A stretch of 64,000 bases of DNA from Bacteroidales bacterium (lineage in GTDB: Bacteria > Bacteroidota > Bacteroidia > Bacteroidales > VadinHA17): positions 124,371-188,370 of the forward strand of contig PLLO01000014.1 in assembly GCA_003142255.1 (NCBI GenBank), in the 5' to 3' direction. The notes beneath the pieces were generated by a model, which worked only from the letters and a program-made list of their open reading frames with translations, was not told where the DNA came from and searched no databases. The translations under genes were made by a program, and so were the position numbers. This document shows positions 42,380-52,047 of the stretch, one piece after another (positions within the stretch are counted from its first letter, which is position 1; each line of letters begins with the position of its first letter).

Positions 42380-42943
42380 ATGAAAAATATAGAGGAATTA
42401 ATCAGTAGCAACCGCGACTTTTTCGAAGATGAAGAGCCTTCGAAAGGTCACTTCGAGCGGTTCCAGATGAAGCTGGAGAAGCGGTTCCACGCTGTCAGTA
42501 TAAAAAGGAGCATTGTTCCTTACCTGCTTAAAGCTGCCGTCGTTACCCTGCTTTTAACTCTTTCCTCACTCTGGACATGGGATCATTTTATCAGGCCCGA
42601 CAGGGGAAGAATGACCCTCGGCGATGTTTCACCGCAGTATAAGGAAGTTGAGAACTATTATATACACCAGGTGAATCTGGTGGAAAACGAAATTACAACC
42701 ATCGACATATCAGGAAACCCCGAACAGAATAAGATGCTGAAAAAAGAGATGGAAAGCATGGATTCAGTATATGTTCAGCTTCAGAAGGAACTTAAGGCAA
42801 ACCCAAACGATGAAAGGATAATTAATGCCATGATAGAGCATTACCAGACAAAACTTGAAGTGATGTCCTTCATAGTTAACCAGTTAAAAACAATAAGGAA
42901 TGAAAACCAAAATAGTGTCAAACATGAAAACGCAAGCATATAA
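42380..42943 (+). CDS. Putative membrane-bound anti-sigma factor
   Basis: A 187-residue protein with a soluble acidic N-terminal part (1-44), one membrane helix (about 45-67) and a periplasmic helical region rich in Glu, Lys and Gln. No zinc-binding anti-sigma motif is visible. The call rests on topology and on position directly after the ECF sigma gene, with a 3-base gap. Its end overlaps the next gene start by 20 bases, implying translational coupling. Confidence 0.6.
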   Translation: MKNIEELISSNRDFFEDEEPSKGHFERFQMKLEKRFHAVSIKRSIVPYLLKAAVVTLLLTLSSLWTWDHFIRPDRGRMTLGDVSPQYKEVENYYIHQVNLVENEITTIDISGNPEQNKMLKKEMESMDSVYVQLQKELKANPNDERIINAMIEHYQTKLEVMSFIVNQLKTIRNENQNSVKHENASI

Positions 42944-44006
42944 AACAGGAGGGCTGCTTCTGGCCTCTCTTTTCCTTCTCTCTGCTTCACTTTTAGGTCA
43001 GGAAGAGGTAAATAAGGAGTTTCACAAGGACTATACTGCCAAACAGGGCTCAAGAGTCGACCTTAATAACAGATATGGAGATATTGTGGTCCAGACATCG
43101 GAAACCGACCAGGTTATTATAAATGTGAAGGTTACTGTAAGGTATCCCAACAAGGAGAAGGCAGAAAAGCTCCTGAGCTACATAGATATCCAGTTTGATG
43201 AAGGCTCTGATTTTGTTTCTGCAAAAACGGTTATTGACGATAAATTCAACTTTACCGGCTGGGGCAACGACTCAAGAAGATTCACAATAGATTATGATGT
43301 TAAAATGCCGGTCTGGATGGACCTTGACCTGGTGAACAAATACGGCAACACAGAACTTGATGACCTGAAAGGACTGGTCAATCTCGAAATCAAATACGGC
43401 AACCTCACAGCCAGTAAGCTTCTCAGGGGAAATGAAAAGCCCATAAACACTTTAAACCTCAGCTATGGCAAGGGAAGCATTGACGAAGCCGGATGGATGG
43501 ATGCTACAATAAGATACTGCGGAAACTTCACAGTATCTAAATGCCAGGCTCTTCTCCTTGACAGCAAATATTCAAGCGTTCAGATCGGAACTATCAGTTC
43601 ATTGGTAGGCGTATCAAAATATGACAAGCTTCGGATTGATGAGATCAACAATCTTGTTCTCGATGCCGGTTATGCCGATGTTAACGTCGGGTCCCTGGCC
43701 AAAAAGCTGGAATTTACCGGCGGATACGGTTCATTGAATGTCGACATGGTTCCTGCAGGTTTTGAATCTGTTTCAGTTGACACTCACTATATGGGTATAA
43801 AAGTAGCAATCGATGAATCTGCAAGCTACAGGCTCGATGGGCATGTCTCCTATGGCAGCTTAAAATTCAATGAAGATAATTTCCAGAATCAGCATCGCAT
43901 AATTGAAAACAATTCTTCTGAAATAAGAGGGATTGTAGGAAAAGAGTCAAATCCTTCTGCTAAAGTTACTGTAGAAGCATCCTATGGCGGGGTAAGACTA
44001 TATTAA
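42924..44006 (+). CDS. DUF4097-like beta-helix surface protein (putative adhesin)
   Basis: A 360-residue exported protein; signal peptide MKTQAYKTGGLLLASLFLLS from ATG 42924 (an upstream ATG at 42900 is possible). The mature part starts with KDYTAKQGSRVDLNNRYGDI and contains repeated short strands ending YG or KYG (NKYGNTEL, IKYGNLTA, LSYGKGS, GYGSLNV, VSYGSLKF, ASYGGVRLY), a beta-helix pattern like DUF4097/DUF2807 putative adhesins. It is cotranscribed with the sigma and anti-sigma genes and may be sensed by them or be their target. Confidence 0.78.
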   Translation: MKTQAYKTGGLLLASLFLLSASLLGQEEVNKEFHKDYTAKQGSRVDLNNRYGDIVVQTSETDQVIINVKVTVRYPNKEKAEKLLSYIDIQFDEGSDFVSAKTVIDDKFNFTGWGNDSRRFTIDYDVKMPVWMDLDLVNKYGNTELDDLKGLVNLEIKYGNLTASKLLRGNEKPINTLNLSYGKGSIDEAGWMDATIRYCGNFTVSKCQALLLDSKYSSVQIGTISSLVGVSKYDKLRIDEINNLVLDAGYADVNVGSLAKKLEFTGGYGSLNVDMVPAGFESVSVDTHYMGIKVAIDESASYRLDGHVSYGSLKFNEDNFQNQHRIIENNSSEIRGIVGKESNPSAKVTVEASYGGVRLY

Positions 44007-44023
44007 CAGATATACTGATAAAG

Positions 44024-44053
44024 AAAATCCTCCTCACAAGGGAGGATTTTTTT
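44024..44053 (+). terminator. Intrinsic terminator between the adhesin gene and mutS2 (bidirectional)
   Basis: AAAATCCTCC (44024-44033) pairs with GGAGGATTTT (44041-44050), followed by TTT. It serves the plus-strand operon and possibly the convergent mutS2. Confidence 0.85.
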
Positions 44054-44067
44054 ATGGCACATTCCGG

Positions 44068-46542
44068 TTAAAAATCGAGCTCTACAACCGTTATTCCCGA
44101 TCCCCCCATATCTACGTGTTCGTCACGGAATGATTTTACGACATCTACAGTTGCAAGATATTGCCGCACAAGCTGTCTCAGAATGCCGTTCCCTTTGCCG
44201 TGAAGGATTCTCAGATTCATGTGCTGCACCATAATGGCGTTATCAATAAAGTCGCGTACCTGATTAATCGCCTCCTCCCCCCTCACACCCCTGATATCAA
44301 TCTCGGGCCTGAAATTTAGTTTCCTCTGATTGAGGACCGGGTCAGGAGGCATGTATTTCTGTGTTGACCGAAGGCTCTCCCTGAGTTCCGCTTTGCTTAT
44401 CTTTTCTATCTTTTCGATTGAAACAAGGAATCTATAGCTTCCTGTTTCTACCTGTACCATCTTGTCCTTGATTTCCACAATCTCCCCGGCGGCCAGGGTG
44501 TCGGTCATTCTCACTGCATCACCAACTTTCAAAGGGGTTTTCTTTTTTTGCTCTGCAGCAGTCTCTTCCAGCTTCTCAACAGGCTTATATTTTTTAGCCC
44601 GTTGAGCAAGTGATGAGATCTTCTTCTCACCTTCCGATTCAACCGGTTTGATATCTTCAACTATCTCGCTCTTAAACTCTTCGAGTTGTTGCCTTATATC
44701 CCTGGTTTTTTCCTTTTCGGCCTGCGACTCCTTTATTTGTCGTATCGTATTCTCGATCATCCTGTTGGATTCTTTCAGCAGGTTCTGGGCTTCATCCTTG
44801 GCTTTTGTGATTATCTCCTTTCTGAGCGATTTTGCACCGGAGAGCTCTTTTTCATATTCCTCTATCAGTTCCTCAAGTCTCTTCTCGTGCTGCCTGATGT
44901 TCATCCTTTTCGTTTCCCAGTATCTTTTATCGCGGGCAATATCCTTGAGATTTCTGTCATAATTGATATTCTTCACCCCTGCCTTGCCGGAGGCTTCATT
45001 AAGTATCTCTTCCGGAAGCCCGATCTTCCTGGCAATCTCAAATGCAAATGAGCTTCCCGGCTTACCTGTATAAAGCTGGAAAAGAGGCTGCAGGAGATGA
45101 TTGTCGAACGCCATTGCCCCATTAATTACCCCATCGGTCAGCGAAGCAAAATGCTTCAGGTTTGTGTAATGTGTTGTCAGCACTCCAAATACTCCTTTTC
45201 TGTTAAGCTCTCCAAGAATGGCTTCGGCTATAGCTCCTCCAAGCATAGGCTCGGTTCCCGTGCCGAATTCATCAATAAGGATCAGGCTCTTCCCATTTCC
45301 GTTTTTCAGGAAGTTCTTCATGCTGATAAGATGGGAGCTGTATGTGCTGAGGTCGTTTTCGATGCTTTGTTCATCGCCGATATCTATCAGGATATCTTTG
45401 AATATACCGCATTCGGAACCCTCCTCGACGGGGATTGTAAGTCCGCACTGCATCATATATTGAAGAAGTCCGACCGTTTTTAGACAAACTGATTTACCTC
45501 CGGCATTCGGCCCGGAGATAACAAGGATCCTGTTTTTATCATCAAGCTGTATATCAAGAGGCACAACTTTCCTTCCGGGTATTTTTTCAAATGTCAGCTT
45601 CAGCAATGGGTGTACAGCCTTTTTCCAGGCAATAAAGGGTTTTTCAATTATCACTGGCCTGATAGATTTCAGGTGATTCCCAAGCATCGCCTTTGACCTG
45701 ATGAAATCGATCTCGCCCAGAAATGCATTGGACTCCAGGAGATCATCTATATAAGGCCTTATATTATCGGCAAATGCTGTTAATATTTTAACAATCTCCC
45801 TCTTTTCCTCGTATTCAAGCTCGACCAGGTCATTATTAATTTCTACGATCTCCTCAGGCTCAATGAAGACAGTTTTCCCCGTGGCTGACTGATCGTGTAT
45901 CAGACCTTTGATCCTGCGCTTGTCATAGGCACTGACAGGTATCACTCCTCTCCCGTTCCTGACTGATGCTGTGACATCAGTATCTATTATCCCGTCAGCC
46001 TGTGCCTGCTTAAGTATCGAGTTAAGTCTTTTCGAAGCCTGCATGGTTTTGGACACCATCTCGGACCTGATTTCCTTAAGGCGCGAAGAAGCATTATCCT
46101 TGACGGCCCCGTGCCTGTCGATTATCCTGTCGATCGCGTCAAGCACATACGGATAAGTCTTTACGGAACCGCACATTTTTCTCAGGACAGGGTATTCTGT
46201 TTCATTCTTGTTTTTGAAGAAGTTGAGTATCGATTTAATTGTTTCGAGTGAGCGCTTCAGGTCAAAGATCTCTCTCACTTCCGGGAATGTGCCTTCAATC
46301 CTGATCTTGTTAAGGCAGTCAGAAATGCTGTAATAATTGTCGGAGGGAAAATTCTCTTCAAACCTCAGCAGGTGCTGGAATTCTGATGTAGCTGAAAGAT
46401 CTTTGGCAATTGACTCAATATTGTCAGAAAACCTTATGGAGCCGGCCTTTTCGATTCCCATGGGACTAAGGCATCGCTCCCTGAGCAGGTCGCGGATCCG
46501 GTCGAAGCCGATCTTTGATTCAAAATTGGTAGGATAAATCAT
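44068..46542 (-). CDS. mutS2: MutS2-family ATPase/endonuclease with Smr domain
   Basis: An 824-residue protein from ATG 46542; six residues further upstream would lie in the AAAAG-type repeat. The MutS core contains the Walker A segment VISGPNAGGKSVCLKT (about residue 340) and Walker B SLILIDEFGTGTEP. A long coiled coil (about 510-640) follows, and the C-terminal Smr nuclease domain shows DIRGVRGEEA and LRILHGKGNGILR. MutS2 acts in suppressing recombination and rescuing collided ribosomes in other bacteria; which applies here is not shown. Confidence 0.93.
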   Translation of the reverse strand: MIYPTNFESKIGFDRIRDLLRERCLSPMGIEKAGSIRFSDNIESIAKDLSATSEFQHLLRFEENFPSDNYYSISDCLNKIRIEGTFPEVREIFDLKRSLETIKSILNFFKNKNETEYPVLRKMCGSVKTYPYVLDAIDRIIDRHGAVKDNASSRLKEIRSEMVSKTMQASKRLNSILKQAQADGIIDTDVTASVRNGRGVIPVSAYDKRRIKGLIHDQSATGKTVFIEPEEIVEINNDLVELEYEEKREIVKILTAFADNIRPYIDDLLESNAFLGEIDFIRSKAMLGNHLKSIRPVIIEKPFIAWKKAVHPLLKLTFEKIPGRKVVPLDIQLDDKNRILVISGPNAGGKSVCLKTVGLLQYMMQCGLTIPVEEGSECGIFKDILIDIGDEQSIENDLSTYSSHLISMKNFLKNGNGKSLILIDEFGTGTEPMLGGAIAEAILGELNRKGVFGVLTTHYTNLKHFASLTDGVINGAMAFDNHLLQPLFQLYTGKPGSSFAFEIARKIGLPEEILNEASGKAGVKNINYDRNLKDIARDKRYWETKRMNIRQHEKRLEELIEEYEKELSGAKSLRKEIITKAKDEAQNLLKESNRMIENTIRQIKESQAEKEKTRDIRQQLEEFKSEIVEDIKPVESEGEKKISSLAQRAKKYKPVEKLEETAAEQKKKTPLKVGDAVRMTDTLAAGEIVEIKDKMVQVETGSYRFLVSIEKIEKISKAELRESLRSTQKYMPPDPVLNQRKLNFRPEIDIRGVRGEEAINQVRDFIDNAIMVQHMNLRILHGKGNGILRQLVRQYLATVDVVKSFRDEHVDMGGSGITVVELDF

Positions 46543-46578
46543 AGAAAAGATAAAAGACAAAAGTAAAAAGATAAAAGG
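46543..46578. repeat. AAAAG-type repeat upstream of mutS2
   Basis: Identical over about 24 bases with the copies at 399-422 and 36640-36663. It lies directly upstream of the mutS2 ATG, between it and the DUF190 gene. Confidence 0.7.
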
Positions 46579-46601
46579 TATTTCTTCATGTCCAGTCGCA
46601 A

Positions 46602-46949
46602 CTATGATTTTCCTGATTTATGAAGTTTAACAGTTATCGGTTCAAGCACAACAAGACAACCCTTTTTCATCTTCATCAGTTCAGGTTCGATGAGAGTAAA
46701 AAAATCATTCAGGCGATCTGTCCTGTCTATTATCTCGATCATAACAGGCAGCTTTTCCGTAAGCTCCCAAAACTTAGCAGTGCTGATATTGCTGCTCAGG
46801 CCGTATCCCATAATTCCCCTGTAAACAGTAACTCCTGAAATAGCCTTATCACGGGCCAACTCGACAATAAGTTCATAAAGCAGTTTAGGACCTACCCTGT
46901 CTGTTGTGCTTGCATAGATCTTTAGAATGCTGTTGTCTGAATTTTCCAT
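46602..46949 (-). CDS. DUF190 (PII-like) family protein
   Basis: A 115-residue protein with the family pattern ILKIYASTTDRVGPKLLYELIV, GVTVYRGIMGYG, and LPVMIEIIDRTDRLNDF. DUF190 proteins have a PII-like fold and often accompany the CrcB fluoride channel, but none is visible here. Same strand as mutS2, about 60 bases upstream, with a repeat in between. Confidence 0.85.
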   Translation of the reverse strand: MENSDNSILKIYASTTDRVGPKLLYELIVELARDKAISGVTVYRGIMGYGLSSNISTAKFWELTEKLPVMIEIIDRTDRLNDFFTLIEPELMKMKKGCLVVLEPITVKLHKSGKS

Positions 46950-47061
46950 AGTCAGAGCTTGTTGATCAGGACAAAGTTAATTAATGTTAAATCATTTTAG
47001 CCTGGCAATTGGTAATCCATTTTAACTAACTTTATTTAACTAAAACCTTAAAATCAAGAGA

Positions 47062-48657
47062 ATGAAAATCAGAAAAATTATTATCGGTCTCCTTCTGTTG
47101 TTTATCATGCCTCTCTGGCTCCATTCCCAGACGGAGAACGTCGATCTGTCAATGATCTATAAGATCAAGCAGGATGAACAGCGGAATTCGAAGATTGAGG
47201 ATATTGCTTTCGGTCTTACCGATTTTGCCGGGCCAAGGCTTACAGCCTCATCCGGTTTCAATCGCGCAACGGATTGGGCTAAGAAAAAAATGGAAGAATT
47301 TGGTTTTCAGAATGTAAGAATTGAAGAAGCTGGCGATTTCAGTCGGGGTGGATGGGACAACCTGAAAACTTATGCTGCAATGACTGCTCCTTATTATGCC
47401 AACTTTGCATGCAACCCTGTTGCCTGGACGGGCAGCACAAACGGACTTATTAAAAGCGAGGTTGTTTTGATTGACGCAAAAGCTGAAAGTGATCTTGAAA
47501 AATACAAAGGAAAGCTTGCCGGGAAGATAGTTATGATACCCACAACAACAACTACTCCTTACGAGATCAGCTTTTTACCATTGGCGTCGAGATATACCGA
47601 TGAGCAGTTAAAAGACCTCACTAAAGAAAGTGTCCAGCAGGGAAGAAGGCCGGGTCAGCCTTTCGATTACACAGCAATGATGGCCCAGAGACAGCTGAGA
47701 ACAAAAATTACTGATTTGCTGACCAGTGAAGGCGCAGCCGTTATCCTTAATAACTCCGGAACTTATAATATACCGAGATCAAATGGAGCAGGATATAAGT
47801 CAGGTGACAAGGAACCGATACCTCAGCTGAACCTGCCGATGGAGGACTTTGGAAGAATGGAAAGACTCCTTAGAAAGAATGTTCCCGTTGAAATGGAGAT
47901 TGAAATTGAAAACAAGTTCTTTGACAGCCCGAAAATTTATAACGTAATCGGTGAGATACCAGGTACAGATAAACTACTGAAAAATGAGATTGTCCTTATC
48001 GGAGCACATATCGATTCATGGCACGGCGGAACAGGAGCGGCCGACAATGCATCCGGATGCATCGTAATGCTTGAAGCTCTCAGGATCCTAAAAAGTCTTG
48101 AAGTTGCCCCCAGAAGAACAATCAGGATTGCCTTATGGGGAGGCGAAGAACAGGGTCTCTTCGGTTCACGCGGATATGTCAGCAAATATCTGGTTGATCC
48201 TCAGACCAAGCAGAATAAGCCGGACTGGGATAAGTTCTCATGCTACTTCAATATGGATAACGGATCAGGAATGTACAGGGGAATCTATCTTCAGCAAAAC
48301 GAGCTTGTAAGACCTATTTTTGAAGAATGGCTTAAACCATTTGCCGACATGGGATGTTCCACTATCACTGTCAGGAATACAGGCGGAACCGACCATCAGT
48401 CAATTGATGGGGCAGGATTGCCGGGATTCCAGTTTATACAGGACGAACTTGAATATGATCGTGGTTATCATACTGTAATGGATACGTGGGAGAGACTGGT
48501 GATCTCTGACCTGAAGGTAAATGCAATAATCACAGCGTCGTTTGCCTATAACGCTGCCATGAGAAATGACAAGCTTCCGAGGAAACCTGCCATGAAAATG
48601 TCTGATACCGGACAACGCGGTCCCGGCGGCCCCGGCGGACCACCTCCCGGAATGTGA
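47062..48657 (+). CDS. M28-family zinc peptidase, secreted
   Basis: A 531-residue exported peptidase with signal peptide MKIRKIIIGLLLLFIMPLWL. A PA-type insert lies around 130-260. Metal and catalytic residues: IGAHIDSWHGGTGAADNASG, WGGEEQGLFGSRGY, YFNMDNGSGMYRG and NTGGTDHQSIDGAG. The protein ends in a Gly/Pro-rich tail (RGPGGPGGPPPGM). It differs from the M28 lipoprotein at 39003, which has a PDZ domain. Its stop codon abuts that of the convergent tex gene with no gap. Confidence 0.9.
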   Translation: MKIRKIIIGLLLLFIMPLWLHSQTENVDLSMIYKIKQDEQRNSKIEDIAFGLTDFAGPRLTASSGFNRATDWAKKKMEEFGFQNVRIEEAGDFSRGGWDNLKTYAAMTAPYYANFACNPVAWTGSTNGLIKSEVVLIDAKAESDLEKYKGKLAGKIVMIPTTTTTPYEISFLPLASRYTDEQLKDLTKESVQQGRRPGQPFDYTAMMAQRQLRTKITDLLTSEGAAVILNNSGTYNIPRSNGAGYKSGDKEPIPQLNLPMEDFGRMERLLRKNVPVEMEIEIENKFFDSPKIYNVIGEIPGTDKLLKNEIVLIGAHIDSWHGGTGAADNASGCIVMLEALRILKSLEVAPRRTIRIALWGGEEQGLFGSRGYVSKYLVDPQTKQNKPDWDKFSCYFNMDNGSGMYRGIYLQQNELVRPIFEEWLKPFADMGCSTITVRNTGGTDHQSIDGAGLPGFQFIQDELEYDRGYHTVMDTWERLVISDLKVNAIITASFAYNAAMRNDKLPRKPAMKMSDTGQRGPGGPGGPPPGM

Positions 48658-50799
48658 TCACTGGGCTTTTTGTTCCACATCCTTCATTGAAAGCTGGATC
48701 CGTTTCCTGTCAAGATCAACTGAAAGGACTTTTACCATGACATGCTGATTAAGCTTCACAACCGTTGAAGGATCCTGAACATATGTCTTGCTGAGGTTCG
48801 AAATATGGACCAGTCCGTCCTGCTTGATTCCGATATCGACGAATGCTCCGAATTTTGTAACATTTGTTACAATTCCCGGAACAACCATTCCCTCGACCAG
48901 GTCTTCCATCTGATGAATATCGGCAAAACGGAACTCTTTAATTTTTGACCTGGGATCGCGGCCCGGTTTTGCCAGCTCATCCATAATATCCTTCAGGGTA
49001 GGCAATCCGGTAACAGGAGTGATATATTTCTCAAGGTTAATCTCTTTTCTTTTTGCATCGTTTCCCATAAGCTCCTTCACATCGCAGCCGGCGTCATCCG
49101 ACATTTTCTCTACCACATGATAGCTTTCGGGATGTACTGCGCTTCTGTCGAGAGGATTTTCAGCATTACTGATGCGAAGAAATCCTGCGCTCTGCTCAAA
49201 GGCCTTCGGACCCATGCGTTTGACTTTTAAAAGCTCCTTCCGTGATTTGAATGGTCCGTTTTCAATTCTGTAATCAATAACGTTCTGAGCAAGCTGCGGA
49301 CCAAGTCCTGAGACATACCTGAGAAGATGGCTGCTGGCAGTATTGACCTCAACGCCGACAGCGTTCACGCAGCTCATTACTACCTCATCGAGGGCGCCCT
49401 GGAGCTTTTGCTGATCTACATCATGCTGATACTGACCCACCCCAATTGATTTGGGATCAATTTTCACCAGCTCGGCAAGCGGATCCATAAGCCTTCGTCC
49501 TATTGAAACGGCACCGCGGACAGTGACATCATAATCCGGGAATTCGTCCCTTGCTACCTTCGAGGCCGAATAAATTGACGCTCCGGCTTCGCTTACAACA
49601 AATACCTGAATATCATTTTCAAATTTGACCCATTTTATAAAATCTTCGGTTTCGCGGCTGGCTGTTCCGTTCCCAATGGCTATAGCTTCTATCTTGTATG
49701 AATTAACCAGTGACAGAATCTTCTTTATTGAAAGTGCAGTCTGATTCTGTGGCGGATGGGGATAAATAGCTTCATTATGAATAAGGTTACCCTGCCTGTC
49801 GAGACAAACGATCTTGCAGCCTGAACGGAAGCCGGGGTCAATGGCAAGTACATTCTTTTCGCCAAGAGGTGAAGCAAGAAGAAGTTGCCTGAGGTTGTCG
49901 ACAAATACTCTTATCGCCTCTTCATCAGCCTTCTCCTTTGAAATGTTCCTGAATTCAGTCTCCATCGATGAAGAAAGAAGCCTTTTCCAGCTTTCGCTGA
50001 CAGCACCTTCAACCAATTTTGATGATTCATTTTTAGCTTTAACGAAAAGTCCGTTGAGCAGATCAATTGCATTGTCCTCCTGCGGCTCTATTGAAAGCTT
50101 CAGAAATCCTTCTTCCTCTCCTCTCCTCATTGCCAGCAGGCGATGAGAGGGGCATTTTTTCAAAGGCTCCGACCACTCATAATAGTCACTGAATTTAATA
50201 CCCTCGGCTTCCTTCCCCTTTACTACTTTCGAATAAATGACCGCCTCCTTGTCATATAGATAACGCAATTTTTTTCTGGATGCCTCATCTTCACTTATCC
50301 ATTCAGCAATTATATCGCATGCGCCGGCAAGAGCCTCTTCAACATCAGTGACAGCATCGCTCAGGAATTCCTCTGCCTTATGCGATGGATCTGTCTCCTG
50401 CTGTTTAAAAATAATCTCAGCAAGGGGTTCGAGACCTTTTTCCCTGGCAATTGTCGCTCTTGTTCTGCGTTTTGGCCGGTAAGGCAGATATATATCTTCC
50501 AGTTCGGCCATGGTATCCGCAGCTTCAATCTTTTTAAGAAGCTCAGGAGTCATCTTCTCCTGCTCTTCAATAGATTTTATCACACTCTCTTTCCGGGCAT
50601 CAAGATCCTTGAGTCTTTCATATTCGTCCTTGATATGCATCAGTTTAACCTCATCGAGGCTTCCTGTCATCTCTTTCCTGTAACGGCTGATAAATGGAAT
50701 CGTGGCCCCGCCATCAAGCAGCCTGATCGTATTTTCAACCTGCCACTCATGAAGACCAAGTCTTTTCGCTATAAGCTCGATATTTTTATTCGCACCCAT
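48658..50799 (-). CDS. tex: Tex-family RNA-binding transcription accessory protein
   Basis: A 713-residue protein with the usual order: N-terminal helical Tex domain, YqgF-like RNase H fold (NVLAIDPGFRSGCKIVCLD), helix-hairpin-helix region (VNTASSHLLRYVSGLGPQLA and FKSRKELLKVKRMGPKAFEQ) and C-terminal S1 domain (EGMVVPGIVTNVTKFGAFVDIG). Tex binds RNA and influences transcription. Start ATG 50799; rlmI lies 22 bases upstream on the same strand. Confidence 0.94.
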   Translation of the reverse strand: MGANKNIELIAKRLGLHEWQVENTIRLLDGGATIPFISRYRKEMTGSLDEVKLMHIKDEYERLKDLDARKESVIKSIEEQEKMTPELLKKIEAADTMAELEDIYLPYRPKRRTRATIAREKGLEPLAEIIFKQQETDPSHKAEEFLSDAVTDVEEALAGACDIIAEWISEDEASRKKLRYLYDKEAVIYSKVVKGKEAEGIKFSDYYEWSEPLKKCPSHRLLAMRRGEEEGFLKLSIEPQEDNAIDLLNGLFVKAKNESSKLVEGAVSESWKRLLSSSMETEFRNISKEKADEEAIRVFVDNLRQLLLASPLGEKNVLAIDPGFRSGCKIVCLDRQGNLIHNEAIYPHPPQNQTALSIKKILSLVNSYKIEAIAIGNGTASRETEDFIKWVKFENDIQVFVVSEAGASIYSASKVARDEFPDYDVTVRGAVSIGRRLMDPLAELVKIDPKSIGVGQYQHDVDQQKLQGALDEVVMSCVNAVGVEVNTASSHLLRYVSGLGPQLAQNVIDYRIENGPFKSRKELLKVKRMGPKAFEQSAGFLRISNAENPLDRSAVHPESYHVVEKMSDDAGCDVKELMGNDAKRKEINLEKYITPVTGLPTLKDIMDELAKPGRDPRSKIKEFRFADIHQMEDLVEGMVVPGIVTNVTKFGAFVDIGIKQDGLVHISNLSKTYVQDPSTVVKLNQHVMVKVLSVDLDRKRIQLSMKDVEQKAQ

Positions 50800-50821
50800 C
50801 GTTCAACTTTACAACTTTACT

Positions 50822-52003
50822 CTACTCAACATAAATTACCAGACCCTTCAGATACTCGCTTTCCGGATGATAAATATTCACCGGGTGATCGACAGGCTGT
50901 CCTATCTGATGCATTATTTTCACCCTGCGGCCTGTATTGGCTGCAGCTGCAAATACAGACTTCCTGAAATTCTCCTTTGTCACAACCTGTGAACAGGAAA
51001 ATGTAAAAATGATGCCTCCCGGTTTAATCTGTTCTATAGCCTTAATATTCAACCTTTTATATCCCTGAAGTGCATTTGCCAGCACATTCTGGTGTTTTGC
51101 AAAAGCAGGCGGGTCAAGAATGATAAGGTCATATTTTCCTTTGATATCGTTGAGAAAATCAAATGCATCGACCTTGAATGACTCATGCCGCGCATCATCG
51201 CCATAATTCAACCTTATATTTTCATTCGCCATATCTATTGCTGATGCCGAGCTGTCGACAGTATGAACAAGCCTGGCATTTTTCATGGCATATACTGAAA
51301 AGCCTCCCGTATAGCCAAACATATTTAGAACGCTTCGTCCGTCGGTATATTCGCCCAGAAGTTTCCGGTTTTCGCGCTGGTCGATAAAAAAGCCTGTTTT
51401 CTGGCCAGTGGTCCAGTCGATCCTGAATTTGAATCCGTTTTCAGTGGCAACCACAGGATCAGAATTACCGTACAGGAATTCATTTACAGCTGAAATTCCA
51501 GACATATGAGGAATAGTTCCCTCGCTCTTGTCATAAACAGCGGTGATCTTGTCTCCCAGAAGCTCTTTAAGGATTGATGCAAACTCTCTTCTGAGCCTGT
51601 ACATTCCCACTGAATGTGTCTGCATGACAGCCACACCGTTATAATAATCAATAATCAGGCCCGGAAGGTCATCCCCTTCAGCATAGATCAACCGGAAAAC
51701 ATTTGTTCCGGGATCATTTAAAAGCCCAACTGATTCCCTGTAGCTTATTGCTTTCCTGAACCTATCCCTGAAAAAATCAATATCAGGTTCAACCCTGGTG
51801 AAAGAGAGTATCCGGACTGCAATGGATCCGGGCTGGTAATGGCCTATTGCAAGAAATTCGTCCTTGTTGTCGTAAACTTCTACCAGGTCGCCTTCGACAG
51901 GTGTCCCGTAAATCTTTTTAATTGCTCCGGAGAATATCCAGGGATGGTATCTCCTGGGTGACTGGTCCTTGCCGGACTTAAGAACTATTTTAACTCTTTC
52001 CAC
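50822..52003 (-). CDS. rlmI: RlmI-like 23S rRNA cytosine methyltransferase (PUA plus SAM domain)
   Basis: A 393-residue methyltransferase. The N-terminal PUA domain (RYHPWIFSGAIKKI) is followed by an RlmI-type middle region and the AdoMet fold with VLNMFGYTGGFSVYAMKNA, the catalytic-loop segment DLIILDPPAFAKHQ, and IFTFSCSQVV. Activity on cytosine in 23S rRNA is inferred from the family. The start codon is GTG. It precedes tex on the same strand. Confidence 0.88.
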   Translation of the reverse strand: MERVKIVLKSGKDQSPRRYHPWIFSGAIKKIYGTPVEGDLVEVYDNKDEFLAIGHYQPGSIAVRILSFTRVEPDIDFFRDRFRKAISYRESVGLLNDPGTNVFRLIYAEGDDLPGLIIDYYNGVAVMQTHSVGMYRLRREFASILKELLGDKITAVYDKSEGTIPHMSGISAVNEFLYGNSDPVVATENGFKFRIDWTTGQKTGFFIDQRENRKLLGEYTDGRSVLNMFGYTGGFSVYAMKNARLVHTVDSSASAIDMANENIRLNYGDDARHESFKVDAFDFLNDIKGKYDLIILDPPAFAKHQNVLANALQGYKRLNIKAIEQIKPGGIIFTFSCSQVVTKENFRKSVFAAAANTGRRVKIMHQIGQPVDHPVNIYHPESEYLKGLVIYVE

Positions 52004-52047
52004 TTACAAATAATATTGTTATCAAATAGATTATATATAATTACCTT

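Noticed and set aside
45097-45483. 128-residue plus-strand frame
   Set aside because: Antisense to the mutS2 ATPase core, which has clear motifs and full length.
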